Source: Spodoptera frugiperda (Eukaryota > Arthropoda > Insecta > Lepidoptera > Noctuidae). From it: DNA of 64,000 nt. The stretch covers positions 10,112,001 through 10,176,000 of the forward strand of contig NC_064214.1 in assembly GCF_023101765.2 (NCBI RefSeq). The letters run 5' to 3'. The translations under genes were made by a program, and so were the position numbers. The notes under the pieces were generated by a model. That model made no database searches. It was not told the DNA's origin and was given only the letters and a program-made list of their open reading frames with translations. Positions 1-12,949 of the stretch are shown here, piece after piece. Every line of letters starts with the position of its first letter. The first letter of the stretch is position 1.

Positions 1-120
1 ATGGGGTCAGGGTCGCCCAATATACCGTTAAATAGCATTATGGAAATCAATAGCAACATCCATCCTTCAGTCGTCAGTTTGTCGTCATATTATGGAGATT
101 TCTAAGATGGCTGCTCGTCA

Positions 121-310
121 AAATATTTTATACTAGCTTCGCATGGGTGCAATGGTGATATATTATTCATGTATTAAACGTGTACTTAAAATGAATCACT
201 CTGTATTAAAAAAACACATCAAAATCCGTTGCGTAGTTTTAAAGATTTGACCATACAAAGTGACATAGGGACAGAGAAAGCGACCATGTTTTATACTCTG
301 TAGTGATGTT
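121..310. mobile_element. Fragment of an interspersed element
   Basis: TACTAGCTTCGC at 131-142 followed by CATCAAAATCCGTTGCGTAG and GACATAGGGACAGAGAAAGCG has the layout of the common lepidopteran CTAGCTT...CAAAATC(C)GT...GACA(G)ACA repeats seen again near 35.4, 53.4 and 60.1 kb. Confidence 0.45.
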
Positions 311-2052
311 GGATTAAAATACCTCTTCTTAATAAATTAATCATATATTATAAAGTTAAAAAATAATTATAATTTTGCGAAAGTAAAAAAAATAGGTGTT
401 AAGATAATTTTATGTAATAATCGCCACAACGTTTAGAGATGGACTTTCACTCTAGAAATATGTTTAGGTACTGTAGATCTAGCTAGAGGCGTTTCGTCCG
501 TAGATCTAAGTATGTTTAGACTTCTCCTTATTTCTAGTTCCACACAAAACAATAACATACATTTGAAATGTTGACAAATCCGCAAGGGAATGGCACGTCA
601 CTCGCGTCAGGTATCCTTATTAATAAAATTCTTGAGTCCCTCTGTATCGGAACATAATCAATTCATTGTCACGTGCTCGCGTGTGGAATATTTCGTAATG
701 AATCATTATTAAAACTAAGACTGCACATTCTTAATATTGTATATACATATCAACATCAATACTCTTTTATTTATATCATTTCTTCCAATATCTTACGATC
801 AGTTTCGCGATACTTGTCTTAGTTAAACGAACCTCTCTCTCGCGAGTGACTAAAAAAACTTTGTATTATTTTAATTAGATGGCAGTAACTATAATTCGTT
901 TTATTAATATAGTTTGTTCAAATAATTGTGTGTGGAAATTCTTAGGGGGTGCAAATAACCATACATATGTGTAATTATAATGAAGTTACCTTAGTTGCCG
1001 TGAAGCCAAGGATTGATTTTCGGAAAATTGCAAGTAAGCTTTTAATTTAATTAGCTGTGGTGAAAAATTATGTGTTATTGACTTATTAACTTTCGTGATA
1101 ATATTTTAAAATATCCATCTATGCTTTATTTATTAATTTAATGTAAGTGTTCACCTTCATCGCATAGGTATGTTATGTCTAAAGTATTTTTACGTGGGCA
1201 GTCCATATTTCTTTGATAATTTCTTCAACCTTCGCCGCTAAAGCAATGACCCTTTGAATTATGTCAAGTATGAGCATTTACGGTACTTAATTTAATGAAA
1301 ACGTTTCGCATATTTGACTACACGCGATATTTTTTAAATTCTCAAATGAGTCGGTTGTTATAATTTAGTCGAGTGTTTTAGTATGACTGTGAGTAATTTT
1401 AATCGATATTTTTGCTGTATTTTATTCTTTTTTAATGTTGTTAGGTACCAGTGTCTCATGTTCCAAATTTGAAATTGAAAAAAGAACAATAATTCGAACG
1501 TTCCATTCAATTTATCAACAGTCTCGTTTCTTCGTTTGGTCATTGTTTACTGTTTAGCATTGACCTTGATTGACCTGGCTTTCAGCTAATGGTCCTGTTT
1601 TGCTTTTAATTATCCCAAACAGGCTACCAAAAATAGAAGCCGACGTAAACTAATAATACAATTTGTCTGAGGAAACAGCGGCTTTTTGGGAGAATATTTC
1701 AAAACTCAATCGTAGTTGGCAAACAAAAAGTTTGATTGGTTTCTTCACGAGTTCTTGGCTTCAGCAATCAGATCAGATGGCTTTCCGAGCTTAAGGACGT
1801 TATTGAACTACGTCTTTAGTGCTAACCGATGTTCTGTTTGCACTGTCTTGATTTAAGTGGTTCAAAGAGCTGAATAATCTTCGTCTTGGATTATTTTCGA
1901 ATTTAAAAAGAATAAAATTTGTGGTACTTACTTATGATTTAGAATCGGTTTTGAAAGCAAAATTCTCGAAGAATCATCGCATAACTGTTGTGTCACATCA
2001 TGCAAAAGGTGGCCCTGTTCCTAATTGTCATTCATTTTCTATGGTAGTTATA
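311..2052. other. No feature recognised
   Basis: AT-rich DNA without open frames of note and without any of the repeat families above. Confidence 0.5.
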
Positions 2053-2215
2053 AGCCGGTAAACGAGCAGATTGATCACCTGATTAAGCCATCGCTGCCGT
2101 CCATGGACACCCTAAACACCAGAGGCGTTACAACTTTACAAGTGCGTTCCGGGCCTTGGGGGTTAGGAATTTAACGGTTGTTGGGAAATCGGAGATTAGG
2201 AAATTGGGCATAGCT
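2053..2215 (+). repeat. Interspersed repeat, CCGGTAAACGAGCAGAT family
   Basis: It carries the family order GCCGGTAAACGAGCAGA, CCATGGACACCC, CACCAGAGGCGTTACA, GGAATTTAA(C)GGTTGTTGGG and ATTGGGCAT. It is truncated before the CGTTGTTTCACGTCGG part. Confidence 0.7.
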
Positions 2216-2544
2216 GTAAAAATTATCGACATAAAAACTACTTAATAAAATTTAAACTGATGTCATTATAAAAACGGGTTATAATGCTGTGTAACTGTGG
2301 ACAGTTAGACGCTACATACAAAATATATTTTAAGACAAAGTTGCGTTGATCATTAGTAGAAATAGCAGAAGTGAATGGTTGGGTCGTGACATCATTTCAC
2401 TTATTGTTTCCTTCGTTATTCTTGTCGGTCCATTGTTTGTGGCTCAAAATAAAACACTTCTAGACACCTTGGAAGTGTGATCCGAAATATGAAGAACCGG
2501 ATAGGAAGGAGAGATACTATTTTTAAGTAAAAAAAAACATTGCC

Positions 2545-2680
2545 TCCGCATTAGGGGTTTTCTCCTGTGTTGTGAGTGCGTTTAAAATATAAAAATTCAC
2601 ATACTCATGACACTCAGACACGAAACAACAATTTGTAGATCACACAAAGACTTGCTCCGTGCGAGAATCTGTGTTTCTTT
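2545..2680 (-). mobile_element. SINE fragment, GGAGCAACTCTTTGTG family
   Basis: The minus copy reads TTTTCTCCTGTGTTGTGAGT, then CATACTCATGACACTC and ACAACAATTTGTAGATCACA, and stops at TTGCTCCGTGCGAGAATC. The A-box half is missing. Confidence 0.65.
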
Positions 2681-3033
2681 TATTGATTTCTTCTTTACTA
2701 TAATATTATTTATAAGGGTAATCAGCACTTCTCTTGGTTCCCTTTAGGTAACTTTAGAGTGGACAGAAACTATTTGCAGTAACGAGACAGCCCGACATAT
2801 ATTTTTGGTGTAACGTTTGTTCAGTCTCCCAATCCCAAAGATACTATTCGAACAATAGGTATATTATATTCTTTTCTTTAGAACTAATCATTCAATGATC
2901 CTCAAGTATATACAGTTGATGAAGTAAACGACTTATCTTTATTACTCATTACAAGTAAACCGTTTTACAACGATGTTGAAATTATTTGCTTATCTGGAGC
3001 GAAAAAAATGGCGTCTGTAGAACATGTACAGTA

Positions 3034-3168
3034 ACCTTAGTACGAGTTTGTTTTATGTTTAAAGTAATCGAAACAAGAGCGCGTTCGGTGCTCTGATTGG
3101 TCGGCTCGAATAAACCAACCAATCAGAGCGCCGAGCGCGTAGTTGAGTAAAGTAAACTCATACTAAGG
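3034..3168. repeat. Fold-back MITE, CCTTAGTATGAGTTTG family
   Basis: The termini CCTTAGTACGAGTTTG and CAAACTCATACTAAGG-like are inverted; the centre is CTCTGATTGG...CCAATCAGAG. GTACAGTA occurs on both sides (3026-3033 and 3169-3176), an apparent 8-bp target duplication, which would suit a hAT-derived MITE. Confidence 0.75.
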
Positions 3169-3483
3169 GTACAGTACAACAGACGTAATGAATTACTAAC
3201 ACATACAGGTTTTACTTAACCGATAAGTCCCTTGCCAGCTCAATGCTAACTAGTCACTTCATGACACATGGCATGATACAGTCATTTCCTTGGCTTAGAA
3301 AGAAGGGACGAGAAAGAAAATATTTTATTTTGCAAGAAGGCATAGTCACGGACATAAATAATGTGTACAGAACTTAGGATAACATTCTAGAAGCATCTCT
3401 GATGATCGATTTATAATTTCGACAAAATGTAAGTACCTGATACCACGGGCTTACAGAAAACGGAAGCTGCGTTGTATTTCGTT

Positions 3484-3655
3484 GTATGCGTGAGGCTACC
3501 GCAATCCCCGATTCCCCAACAACCCTTAATTCGTAATCCCCAAAAGGCCAGCAACACACTTGTAACCCCTCTGATGTTTAGGGTGTCCATGGGTGGTCGC
3601 AATTATTTACCATCAGGTGATCTATCTGCTCGTTTACCGGCTTATACCATAAAAA
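3484..3655 (-). repeat. Interspersed repeat, CCGGTAAACGAGCAGAT family
   Basis: This is a minus-strand copy: AATCCCCGATTCCCCAACAA, GGCCAGCAACACACTTGTAA, GGGTGTCCATGGGTGG and CTGCTCGTTTACCGGCTTAT. Short ORFs across it on both strands are not genes. Confidence 0.7.
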
Positions 3656-3699
3656 ATATATACAGTCGTCACAACAAATCTAAACGATTCCTTTTTTAA

Positions 3700-6600
3700 A
3701 CCTTGATTTGGCAATAAAAATTAATTTGCGAAATATTTGTTGGTCTGTCCGACCGTTAGATATCTTGTTTTTGTGTCTACACATACATCTTATTCTGTTT
3801 AGCATTTACATATGTGGAACCGATCGATTTGAAACGCTGACTACCGTTGTTGACCTTTGCACTTACATTGTAAAAGTCTATTTTGGTCTCGTCTGGTCTC
3901 CTTCGTGATGATGAAGCATCATGAAGATGATTTATTGGTTTTTGATTTGTATCACCAATTTGTTTAATGGGTGTCATTAGGGTTAATAAGTGAATTTAGA
4001 AGGTGATCGTTCTGTGACTATTCTGAGCAAATGAATTTTGAAATTACTGGTTCTATAATATTAAAATTTGTTTTGATACCAGGTAATTTCGGGTTATTCT
4101 AACCCACTGGGGTAATTTTGATCTAACTGCTATAACCAATAGGAATCTAGTAGAACAAAGCGTACATTACTTTTTCATTGGTCTAAAAGTTTGGGTCCAA
4201 ATTACTCCCTAGAGTCAAACAAACCCGATTTTACAGTAGTTATTATGTAAATGATACTCAAAGTAACTATTGAATAGTTACAATATTTTGAATGTATGAA
4301 TTTGTGCAATGCATATGCCAAAATTAGGTTTGTACAATTAATCATTGCATGAATGAATAATTCCCGAGATAGCATACGATTAGCAAACAATGACATGAGA
4401 TTCGAAGAACTTAGGCCAACTATGAGTAAGCGCACAAATGCGTTAGTTCCTGTCCAAGATAACATAGTACTTACCTAAATCATATCTCCAATTACTGCTG
4501 TAGCTTTTACCGTCATAATTTTCTAATTTAGAACCGATCGATATTTATTCCAATCATCGATCACCTTAAGTACTCCGTAACAAGGTTCGGAATGGCTTGC
4601 CAATTATTCAAATGATAAATAATAGTCCTCACCTCTGTACAATACAGGCATTAGTTAGCAATCTTTCAGACGATCACTTGAGAAATTATGAGCCTTATAA
4701 CAAGTGGCAGAAGAGTTATTATAGCTGGGTTGGAGTGGATGCTGACAAGGTCGTTGTGTCTAGCCTCCAGACAGCCTGTTTTGCTAGCTTTAATAATATG
4801 TTTATGTTTGAGTTATAAATATTAGCGGTACGTTTAACGGTGAGTGTAGGGAAGTTCTAATAAAGTATGGCTAGAAACATCATAATGATCGAATGCCTAT
4901 TAGTTTTTATAACACAGGTTTTGGACATGCGCGATGCGAAGCTTGTAAACAAGATTCTGTAACAGTAATGGTAACGGTAGGTAATTTTTGGGCCACATTG
5001 CGCCTGCGCCGGTCTGCTTAATTGGTTATTCCGCTTCAGTATTAAACTGTTCCGATGGTTCTGTGGAATTGACCGCCACATTAAAGTGTCATGTGTTTTT
5101 GTTTGACCAATGCTTGCACATGGCGGTTTAAAATAATTCCTTTTTTTGTGATCTGGCGCCTCGATTCTTGGTATTGCAATCTGTCTTTCGCGATTAATCG
5201 ATTTGTATACGAAAAGAGTCTGTTGTTCCTCAGGCCATTTATTTATTGACTTCTTCTGTGTAAATATCTCTTCACAGTTTACAGTATACTGTGTCTAGCC
5301 TATAATTAGCTGTATGAAGTAGCATTTCTCGAAGCTCTTATCCGAAACTGCGCATTGTTTGCAAGCGAACCATCCCTCTACATATCTACATTACACAACA
5401 TAGTCGGATACTTGATAGCCTCATTGTCACCACAATGTTGGCCTTTGTTATGCGAAGGTTTGTATTACAATACTGTAAGACTAGCTGGCTTGTTCCGGGT
5501 TGCCGATCCATGACACACTTCCGAAATAAATATTAATTCTTCTTGATAGATGAGCAAGTCAGCGTTTCATTAAAGTCGGCTTTCTGACCTATCTTAATCT
5601 TTATTTTCTATTATCCTATTACCAATGTTTACGGCTGATTTAACTGCAAATTCTTGAGTTTATTGTCGGCACATTTTATTATAGAGGTTGATAATTTTCC
5701 TTAGTTTTATGGACTGTTCAGGCGTTGGCTAACCAATGGCTCCATTCCGGTTTCTCCTCTCAAATAATTCGATTTATCTTCACGTTCCTTGTCCTGTGCA
5801 ATGACGTCAACTTTAAATTTAATGTCGTATATTTCCAGTTTGTTAGGCAAATTAAACCCAAAGTATTATATAAAAAAGTCTAAGACATACCGCGCTTCTT
5901 GGAGAAGAAAATATTTTTTGTTGCTTCCCAACAAATTGTGTCTAAATTGTTTTGCTCTGCCATTTTACTTAAGTGCTTGTTTCTTTTACTTATTTTTCTT
6001 TCTTTCTTGTCTTATGCAGTCATTTTTACATGAGTTTCTACAAAATGGTTCGGGCTTATCCCAACAAGCTGGTTAACGCAATTAGGCACTTTACTATATT
6101 TTTTTCCTATTTCATGAAACATTTTGTCTGAATTAGGTACTGTCTGGTTTTAATGTTCTCTTATCTTGTAGATACCTAAATATACAGCCGCAGACAGACG
6201 AGTAGGTAGTTCAAAGCTGGGGTAAAACATTTAATGATGAAATAGGGACTTTTAGCTTTGTACGTAGCGATACAAAGGTAGGCCATTAGTCTGATATAGA
6301 GAGCGTAACATCGTTTTTATTTGCCGGTAGACTAGCTTTCATACGCTTTCATGTCTGACAGGATGTCAATGGAAGTGTTTGCGTCGCGTCGGTGTCACGG
6401 TTCTGGGAATCACTAAAGTGATTTACTCAAGTTAGGTATACTGCTAGTCTGCTACACATTTTAGGTTAAGTGATTCTGGAGGTATGCGACATGCTTACTT
6501 GTTCAAATGCACGTGTAAGTATTTGTCAGAGTACCTGTAGTGTGAGTATTCCAAGTAGCTAGCAAACTTGACTCATTACTTCATGTTATCTAACTTGTAG

Positions 6601-8570
6601 CTATAACGATATTGTGTGTCTATTTACTTCTACATAATCTTAATTTTCATAGCACTTAACAGTTTAATCTGGTATTTGTTTTAATAATCGATGTTATCTT
6701 TACGATTATATGCCACTAGTTCTAATATTATATTACGTTTATCGAGACTATTATGGTCTGGTTTATTCATCTAAAGATTATGGTCTGGTTCGGTTTGTGA
6801 GAAATGTGTGGGTAAATAAAAAGTTAAAGAGATACTGTCTCGTTCTATTTAACATATGTTAGCAAGAAGCGTATTAATGTCTGCCTCAAGTATAATTGCA
6901 ACCGCGTTGCTCTTATGAGACGTAATATGAGCGCCGTCGACTGCTTATTGTTAAACATCTCTCACGATTTTACTTGTTTCTCGAAAGTCGGGGGAAATAA
7001 TTCATTTTATTATGTTTGTAGTCGACAGTGTTTCCGCTATTATTTAATTGACAGACTCCGTCTTCGCTTTCGATACGATCTTCTTGTGCTAATTGAACGG
7101 ATCGAGGTTTATTGTCCGTACTGAAAGCAATAACTGTTTTGTATTGAAACTGTGTGCTACTTTACTTACCTCTAGTGCTTTAGTCATTTCTGTATTGGTA
7201 GCTTTCATTAAAATAAGACTATCGTGCGAAGAAATGCTAAGTAACATAATATTCAAATGGCATCTAATCTCATTTGCTTGTAACCGGACGAACAAGAAAC
7301 TTGTCAATGCACGTACAACAGCGGAACGAGTTTTTGCTCCACATATGGCAATGACCGCGGAGACGATAATGTTGTAATTAAATATGCAGTCTAATCTGAA
7401 GGACTGAACATCTATATTTGCGAATAAAACCGGCTTGTGACGGGTTAGGGGTGTCGAGTGTTCTCACGTAACCCTTCCCTTTTTATCAATAGTGCCCTGT
7501 AATAATTGAATTGTGTTATTGAAAGTTGAATGGGATAAAATCTTGTAGGGAGCTTGCGACGGGAAGTACAGCATAACTAGTAATTATTGTTGATTTTATG
7601 GGATTGTGGCCCATGTTAACGCTAAACGGAAGTGAGTAAAACAAACCGTCTGGCCTACGTCAGTGTGAAATAGTGCTAAAGTCATTAAAATATCTTTAAA
7701 GTCTGGAAATCAAAACAAACACAGTATTGTACGGGGAATTACGCGGTGAATAAAGCAGGGCAGCTGAAATTATAACTTGTTTAGTTTTTTACGCCTGAAT
7801 GTATCTTTGCAGCTTAATTGGTGACGCTTTTTTGTATTCTTTGCACAGTTTTTGCTTCCAGGCGTAATTAATCTCGGCTTTTGTCAGCCAGCGCGTCCGG
7901 CTTAATCTTTTTCGCTTCGCTATCTCATTTGCCTCTCATATTTTCTTTCTTTTTAAAACTGTTGTTTATATTATCTTTTGGTCGTTAAGTCAAACTGTTT
8001 CAGAATATATCTAGACATGTAGTGACAGATATTTTTATACACTTACTCTAATCTGTCCAAACATTAAACATTTTGAATAGCCATAAGAATATCGATTTTG
8101 ATTAATCCTGTATTTTCTACTTTGATCATATTGTTAAAAAACATTTCAATTCACGAAAAAAAAAAAACAATTTGCCACAATTCGAAGCCTTGATCATTGT
8201 GCACAGCGTGTCAAAATGGCGCTTCATTCGCCGTGATCAAAGGAATAAGAATGCCTATGTAATTGGATGGGCCCTCATTCGACCGTACGTACTATCGTCC
8301 GACATTATGTGTCTATGGGCCGAAGGGATTTTCTCAGGTACCTTGGTACCTTATTGAAGTAAGCACTGGCTGGCTTTTCTACCCCGTATTGATCGTTTTG
8401 TATTCCGAATTCGAATTGGTCTTTTACTTTTTTATTCATTGTCAAGTTTCCTGTCCCGTAATCATGCTTTTTTTAGTTCTGGCAAATTCTATTTGGTATG
8501 TTTTTTATGTCATTCGTATAGTCAATGTCATTCGGTTTTTACCCGACTGCGCCAGAAGGAGGGTTATGTT
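3700..8570. other. Gene-free stretch, no recognised repeats
   Basis: Only short chance ORFs (up to 95 codons, low complexity) occur. It is a long interval without a SINE or MITE copy I can name. The poly-A run near 8158 is unremarkable. Confidence 0.45.
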
Positions 8571-8577
8571 TTTCGAG

Positions 8578-8618
8578 TGTATGTATGTATGTACGTATGT
8601 ATGTATGTATGTATGTAT
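8578..8618. repeat. (GTAT)n microsatellite
   Basis: This run of TGTA/TATG units, with one CGTA interruption, immediately precedes the tandem array at 8632. Confidence 0.9.
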
Positions 8619-8631
8619 AATTGTTTGGCAC

Positions 8632-9060
8632 GCTCTGCAGCCTAAACGGCTTGACGGATTTTGACTTGAGAGGTGTCGTTAGATTCGTATTTACTGTGAG
8701 AGTGACACTGGATATATAAAAATAATAAAAAAACAATATGGCGGACCGGGCACGATGCACCAAATTCGATTATTTCTCACTCTCTAGCCTAAACTACTTG
8801 ATGGATTTTGACTTGAGAGGTGTCGTTAGATTCGTATTTACTGTGAGAGTGACACTGGATATATCAAAATAAAAAAAAAAAACAAAATGGCGGATTTTTG
8901 GCGCCAAATTCGAATATTTCTCACTCTCTAACCTGAACGGCTCGATGGATTTCCGCTTGATCAGGGTCGTTTGATTCGTATTTATTGTGAGAGTGACACT
9001 AGATATATCAATATAAAAAATAATAAAACTAAAAAAATAAAAATAAAGAATAAAAAACAT
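8632..9060. repeat. Three tandem copies of a ~145-bp unit
   Basis: Copies start near 8632, 8780 and 8924, each opening CTCT(C/G)...AGCCT-like and containing TTGACTTGAGAGGTGTCGTT (diverged in copy 3), GTGAGAGTGACACT and an A-rich stretch with ATGGCGG. The array abuts the hairpin at 9061-9268, so together they look like one non-autonomous element with subterminal tandem repeats. Confidence 0.8.
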
Positions 9061-9268
9061 AAAACCCGACTGGTTTCTTTATAATATTAAAATGAAAAAA
9101 CAAACATAGTCATCGTAAAATTTAAGCAGTCGGGACCCATTCTAGAAAGCCAGCCGTATGTGCCCTCACAAAGTCTTTATATTTAGAATGGGTCCCGACT
9201 GCTTAAATACGATGACTTTCTTGTTTTAGGGTTTTTTCATTTTAATATTATAAAGAACAGTCGGTTTT
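9061..9268. repeat. Long imperfect inverted repeat (hairpin element)
   Basis: 9061-9144 pairs with 9184-9268 with a few indels around a 39-bp loop. Long exact segments include TAAGCAGTCGGGACCCATTC with its complement and TTTATAATATTAAAATGAAA with its complement. The outer ends AAAACC(C)GACTG are shared. Confidence 0.85.
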
Positions 9269-10329
9269 AAAAGTTTTTTAAATTACATAATAGGCTTTTG
9301 CTTGTTTGCGGTCTATTTTTATCTTATTAGGTTTAGGTACGTATTTTTAAACAGCTTCATCTAATTTATTTTTCTATTTAAAGCTCTAAAATGAAGCGAC
9401 TATTACAAGTGGTAGTTAGGATGATAATCACTATATCTACAATATTGACGTTGTCTCAAATGATAGTCTGAACATTAACTCCAGAATGGGAAAGCTAGGT
9501 TAAAGATTAGATACTTGTAATCACGATCATATTAACACCTAATGCGTCCATGATTCGCTGAAATGGTCGCATACACAGAATTGTCTGGTGATCATCTTGG
9601 TACGGATCCTGTCTCTTCACTTCAGCAACTTTATTCCACTAAATTTAAGTCTATTCAAAATTCATTAGCTTTATTGGAACTCATAGATTCATTTAAACTT
9701 TAATAACTGATATTTATTATACTTACTTCGTAATTACCATGTACACTTTTCCTTAATGTAACGTCAAACGTGGCGTTTGAAGCCAAGTGACTGACTTGGC
9801 TCGATGGATTCTTTTTTTTGCGATGTATTACTTGTATGTAAATGCCAGTGTTGTGTAGGTATATACGTACCGAACAAATCAGGCGATTTGTGGTCACACC
9901 ATAGTCTTTGTTACTCTATAGTAGCTTGTGTTTCTGTCTCATTCACTTCATAACTTTATAATAAAGCACATTACAAGGAAAATGGTGACCTCAATAATCC
10001 TTATTGTACCCACGTCAGTTGAAACGGTACAAAAATAGCATAAAGTTGAGCGCAGTAGCAGATGCTTGTGTTCGATTCAAGGATGGTGTAAACAATGATT
10101 AAGTCACAGTTACTATACTGTGACTCACTGATGTGTTTGTACGGCTGGTAGTGGTGCCATGAAGGCTGACACTGTTACCGTAAAATCCTTTTACATTGCT
10201 TGCTTGCTTGCTACGTCATCTTATGCTTGTACATGCCACGTTGTACCTACTCGTATTGTTGGATTGGCAATGACTTTGAAAATGAGGGGAAGTTTTAGAA
10301 ATGACGTTGGATTGTAATACAACACACAC

Positions 10330-10375
10330 AACGTCACGCCTTTTTATCCCCGAAGGGGTAGGCAGAGATGCACTT
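10330..10375 (-). mobile_element. SINE 3' end fragment
   Basis: CGTCACGCCTTTTTATCCCC and GAAGGGGTAGGCAGAGATGC are the reverse complement of the SINE 3' terminus. The rest is absent. Confidence 0.6.
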
Positions 10376-10399
10376 TATTTGGATTGTAATAGTCCTTTG

Positions 10400-12450
10400 T
10401 GATTGTTCATTTAGAACTTTTCATTTAGTGTTCATATCAGCGACATCTATATCCACACTCATATCTACGTTTATTCGTCTGCTTTTGTCTTTGTCATTAT
10501 TAGGTTTTATAGTTACATGTAACTAATCCATTTCTTCACCATTCCTTGTATCGTCACTTCTGTATTGATTTCCTAATTGTATCAACTAACCCTTGAAACC
10601 ACGACTGTTAAAATTCTCCCTCTTGTCGTCACCAGCTTGAAGTTTGGGCAGCAAATATTTTATCATCTACGCTGTTTTTTGTTTGAAAGCTTCATACTTC
10701 TAATCTTCGAAAGGCCATTCAGATGATTCATACAAAATTATCGTGCATTTGTCTGTCTGTATGTATGTTTATACATGTTTGTCGTGTCCAGTCATCTGAG
10801 ACGCCTTTGTAGTTTGTCTTTCATTGATGCTTGAAGATCTTTGAATTTTTTTTTTATCAATGTTTGAATGTTTTTATTGGACAAGAACGTGTATTAAAGA
10901 GCCGTTTTATTGCTATGTTACAGGAAAAATATATGATTATGTATTTCTATTTAAATTAAATTATGTCAATTAATTTTACGTTTAATTTTGTCGCGTCCTA
11001 TAAATAAAACATTAATTTTGAAATGTTTCCTCTGAGTCAAACTGGCCTGAAGATAAAATTTCGTGGTACGACACTTCAGATGATTGATTTATCATCGCAT
11101 TATAACTTTTATTTCTTTGGTATAACATGTATAATCCCGTGAGCATACGTTGCAAAGAAAGGATTAAAAGTTCCCATTGCGAACATAAATCAATGTGAAG
11201 TTTGCTAATGTATTTAAATGTTTCCGATGAAACGATGTGGGCTTCTGCGGTATTTGTCTTCGTATTTTTAGATACGAATCATTCGATTTATTTTTTGGGT
11301 CAATCAGTTTTATTATTGGCAGTTTTCAGACGCGGTTGAGAGATATAAGTAGTATTTTTGCTATAGAATTTTTCATATAATAAATATCGTAGAGGTAATT
11401 ATAGAACAGGGAATATGATTCAAACATACATAGAGCTTGATTTATTGCGTTTTAGTGCGAGTTTATCCTTTAACCAATGAATATATGGTATGTCGTGTGT
11501 AGGTGAACACAAAACGCAATTTATACCTATTTATGTCTGTATATACCTGACACGTTCCACGTTACAGCTTACGTATTTAATATCATTTCCCTTATTTACT
11601 CGATTAAATCGAAAACCGGTCAAGTGTGAATCCGTATTCCGTATCTATATTGAGAGTATGAGTGGCACGTGTTGCCAATTGAAACATGAGCTCCCAGTCT
11701 CATTTAACAAATAAATAAGAATAAGGTAAAACAGGCAATAACGTAGATTGATATACAACACATGGATGCCTAGTTTATTCTGAACTGGTCATATTAACTT
11801 ACAATATTAAATTTTCTATGAATATTCAGCAAACACTCGCTTCTATGGTCCGGAAATTGTAAATTTTCCCCGGAAGCGTAAAGCGCTTTTTATTTCTTGA
11901 ACGTATACTAGACGTAGGTACAGGGCTAACACGATAAAGCGATTAAGCTGCTCTAGGCGTTTGTCAGGAACTGCGTCGCATGTGGCATCGACCGCGGGGT
12001 GCATTTTCTTTTTTTTTTTTATTCCGTGACCACGATACGGCATCCGGACGCAACTGGCGACGACGCGCGAGATAAAAGGATTTTAAATATAGAACGGGGA
12101 AAATGTAACGGCTATTTTGTTACTCATGCGGCTTGTTAGTTAAAAAGCTTGGATTACCGCAGTATGCTGTTTGAAGTGGTGCAAATGAAACTATACTTTG
12201 TAATGTTGTATCAGGTTTCATTTTACTGTGCGTTTTAAATTTGTGGCGACATGAAAGTAATTTGTGAATCATGTCTGTTGATATTTTCGTTTGAGTTGTT
12301 TACGTTTTAACTGAACGTTTAAATGGATTGTCTGTGTGATTAAACGTTGAACGAATGCTAGCAATAATTAAGTTTAAAAAAACTACGCTTGTTGTTGTTT
12401 TTCTTTGATTAGAATGAAACATTTGCGAATGGTTCGACGGTACAAACCTA
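10400..12450. other. Gene-free stretch
   Basis: Nothing recognisable apart from a GC-richer patch with a poly-T run at about 11930-12070. No exon-like frame with splice sites was seen there. Confidence 0.4.
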
Positions 12451-12452
12451 AT

Positions 12453-12612
12453 GTATATACAGAGTGTTTTCTTTTACATTTGTTTTTTTTATTAGTATAT
12501 ACAGAATGTTCCCTTTTACATTTTTTTTATTTGTATACACAGAGTGTTTTATTTTACCTTTATTTTTTATTAGTATACACAGAGTGTGTTTCCTTTTACA
12601 TTTATTTATTTT
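12453..12612. repeat. Four-copy ~40-bp tandem repeat
   Basis: Units beginning GTATA(T/C)ACAGA(G/A)TGT start at 12453, 12495, 12533 and 12573, each followed by a T-rich tract with CCTTTTACATT-like sequence. The array lies in a strongly T-rich region; the open frames across it reflect low complexity only. Confidence 0.75.
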
Positions 12613-12949
12613 TCTTTTTTGTTAATTTTATTTTTTGTTTTTCTTTACAGGAGCTGGATGTGTAGCTGATTGTTTTTTGTTTGGCACAAGTTTCTTTAAG
12701 TTTTCTTCATGGTATCATGTAAGTTTTATTTTATTTTTTGTTTCTTTATTTTTATTTAATGTTACTTATTATTTTTATTTTGTTTTACAAAGACCAATGA
12801 ACTTTGATATTATAACCTTTTTTATGTATAGGTACTGTATAACTATTGTAAATGTGAAAGGTAAGAGAAAGCTGTCACTCTTTGTATTTATGAGTGGCAG
12901 TCAGATTATAACCATAACTGAAACATTTACATATTTCATCAAGTAATTT

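Noticed and set aside
5789..6076. 95-codon frame with hydrophobic C-terminal half
   Set aside because: Composition reflects T-rich DNA; no family match by eye.
12405..12946. Overlapping plus-strand frames with Phe/Leu/Tyr-rich, membrane-like products
   Set aside because: They arise from T-rich low-complexity DNA and a 40-bp tandem repeat.
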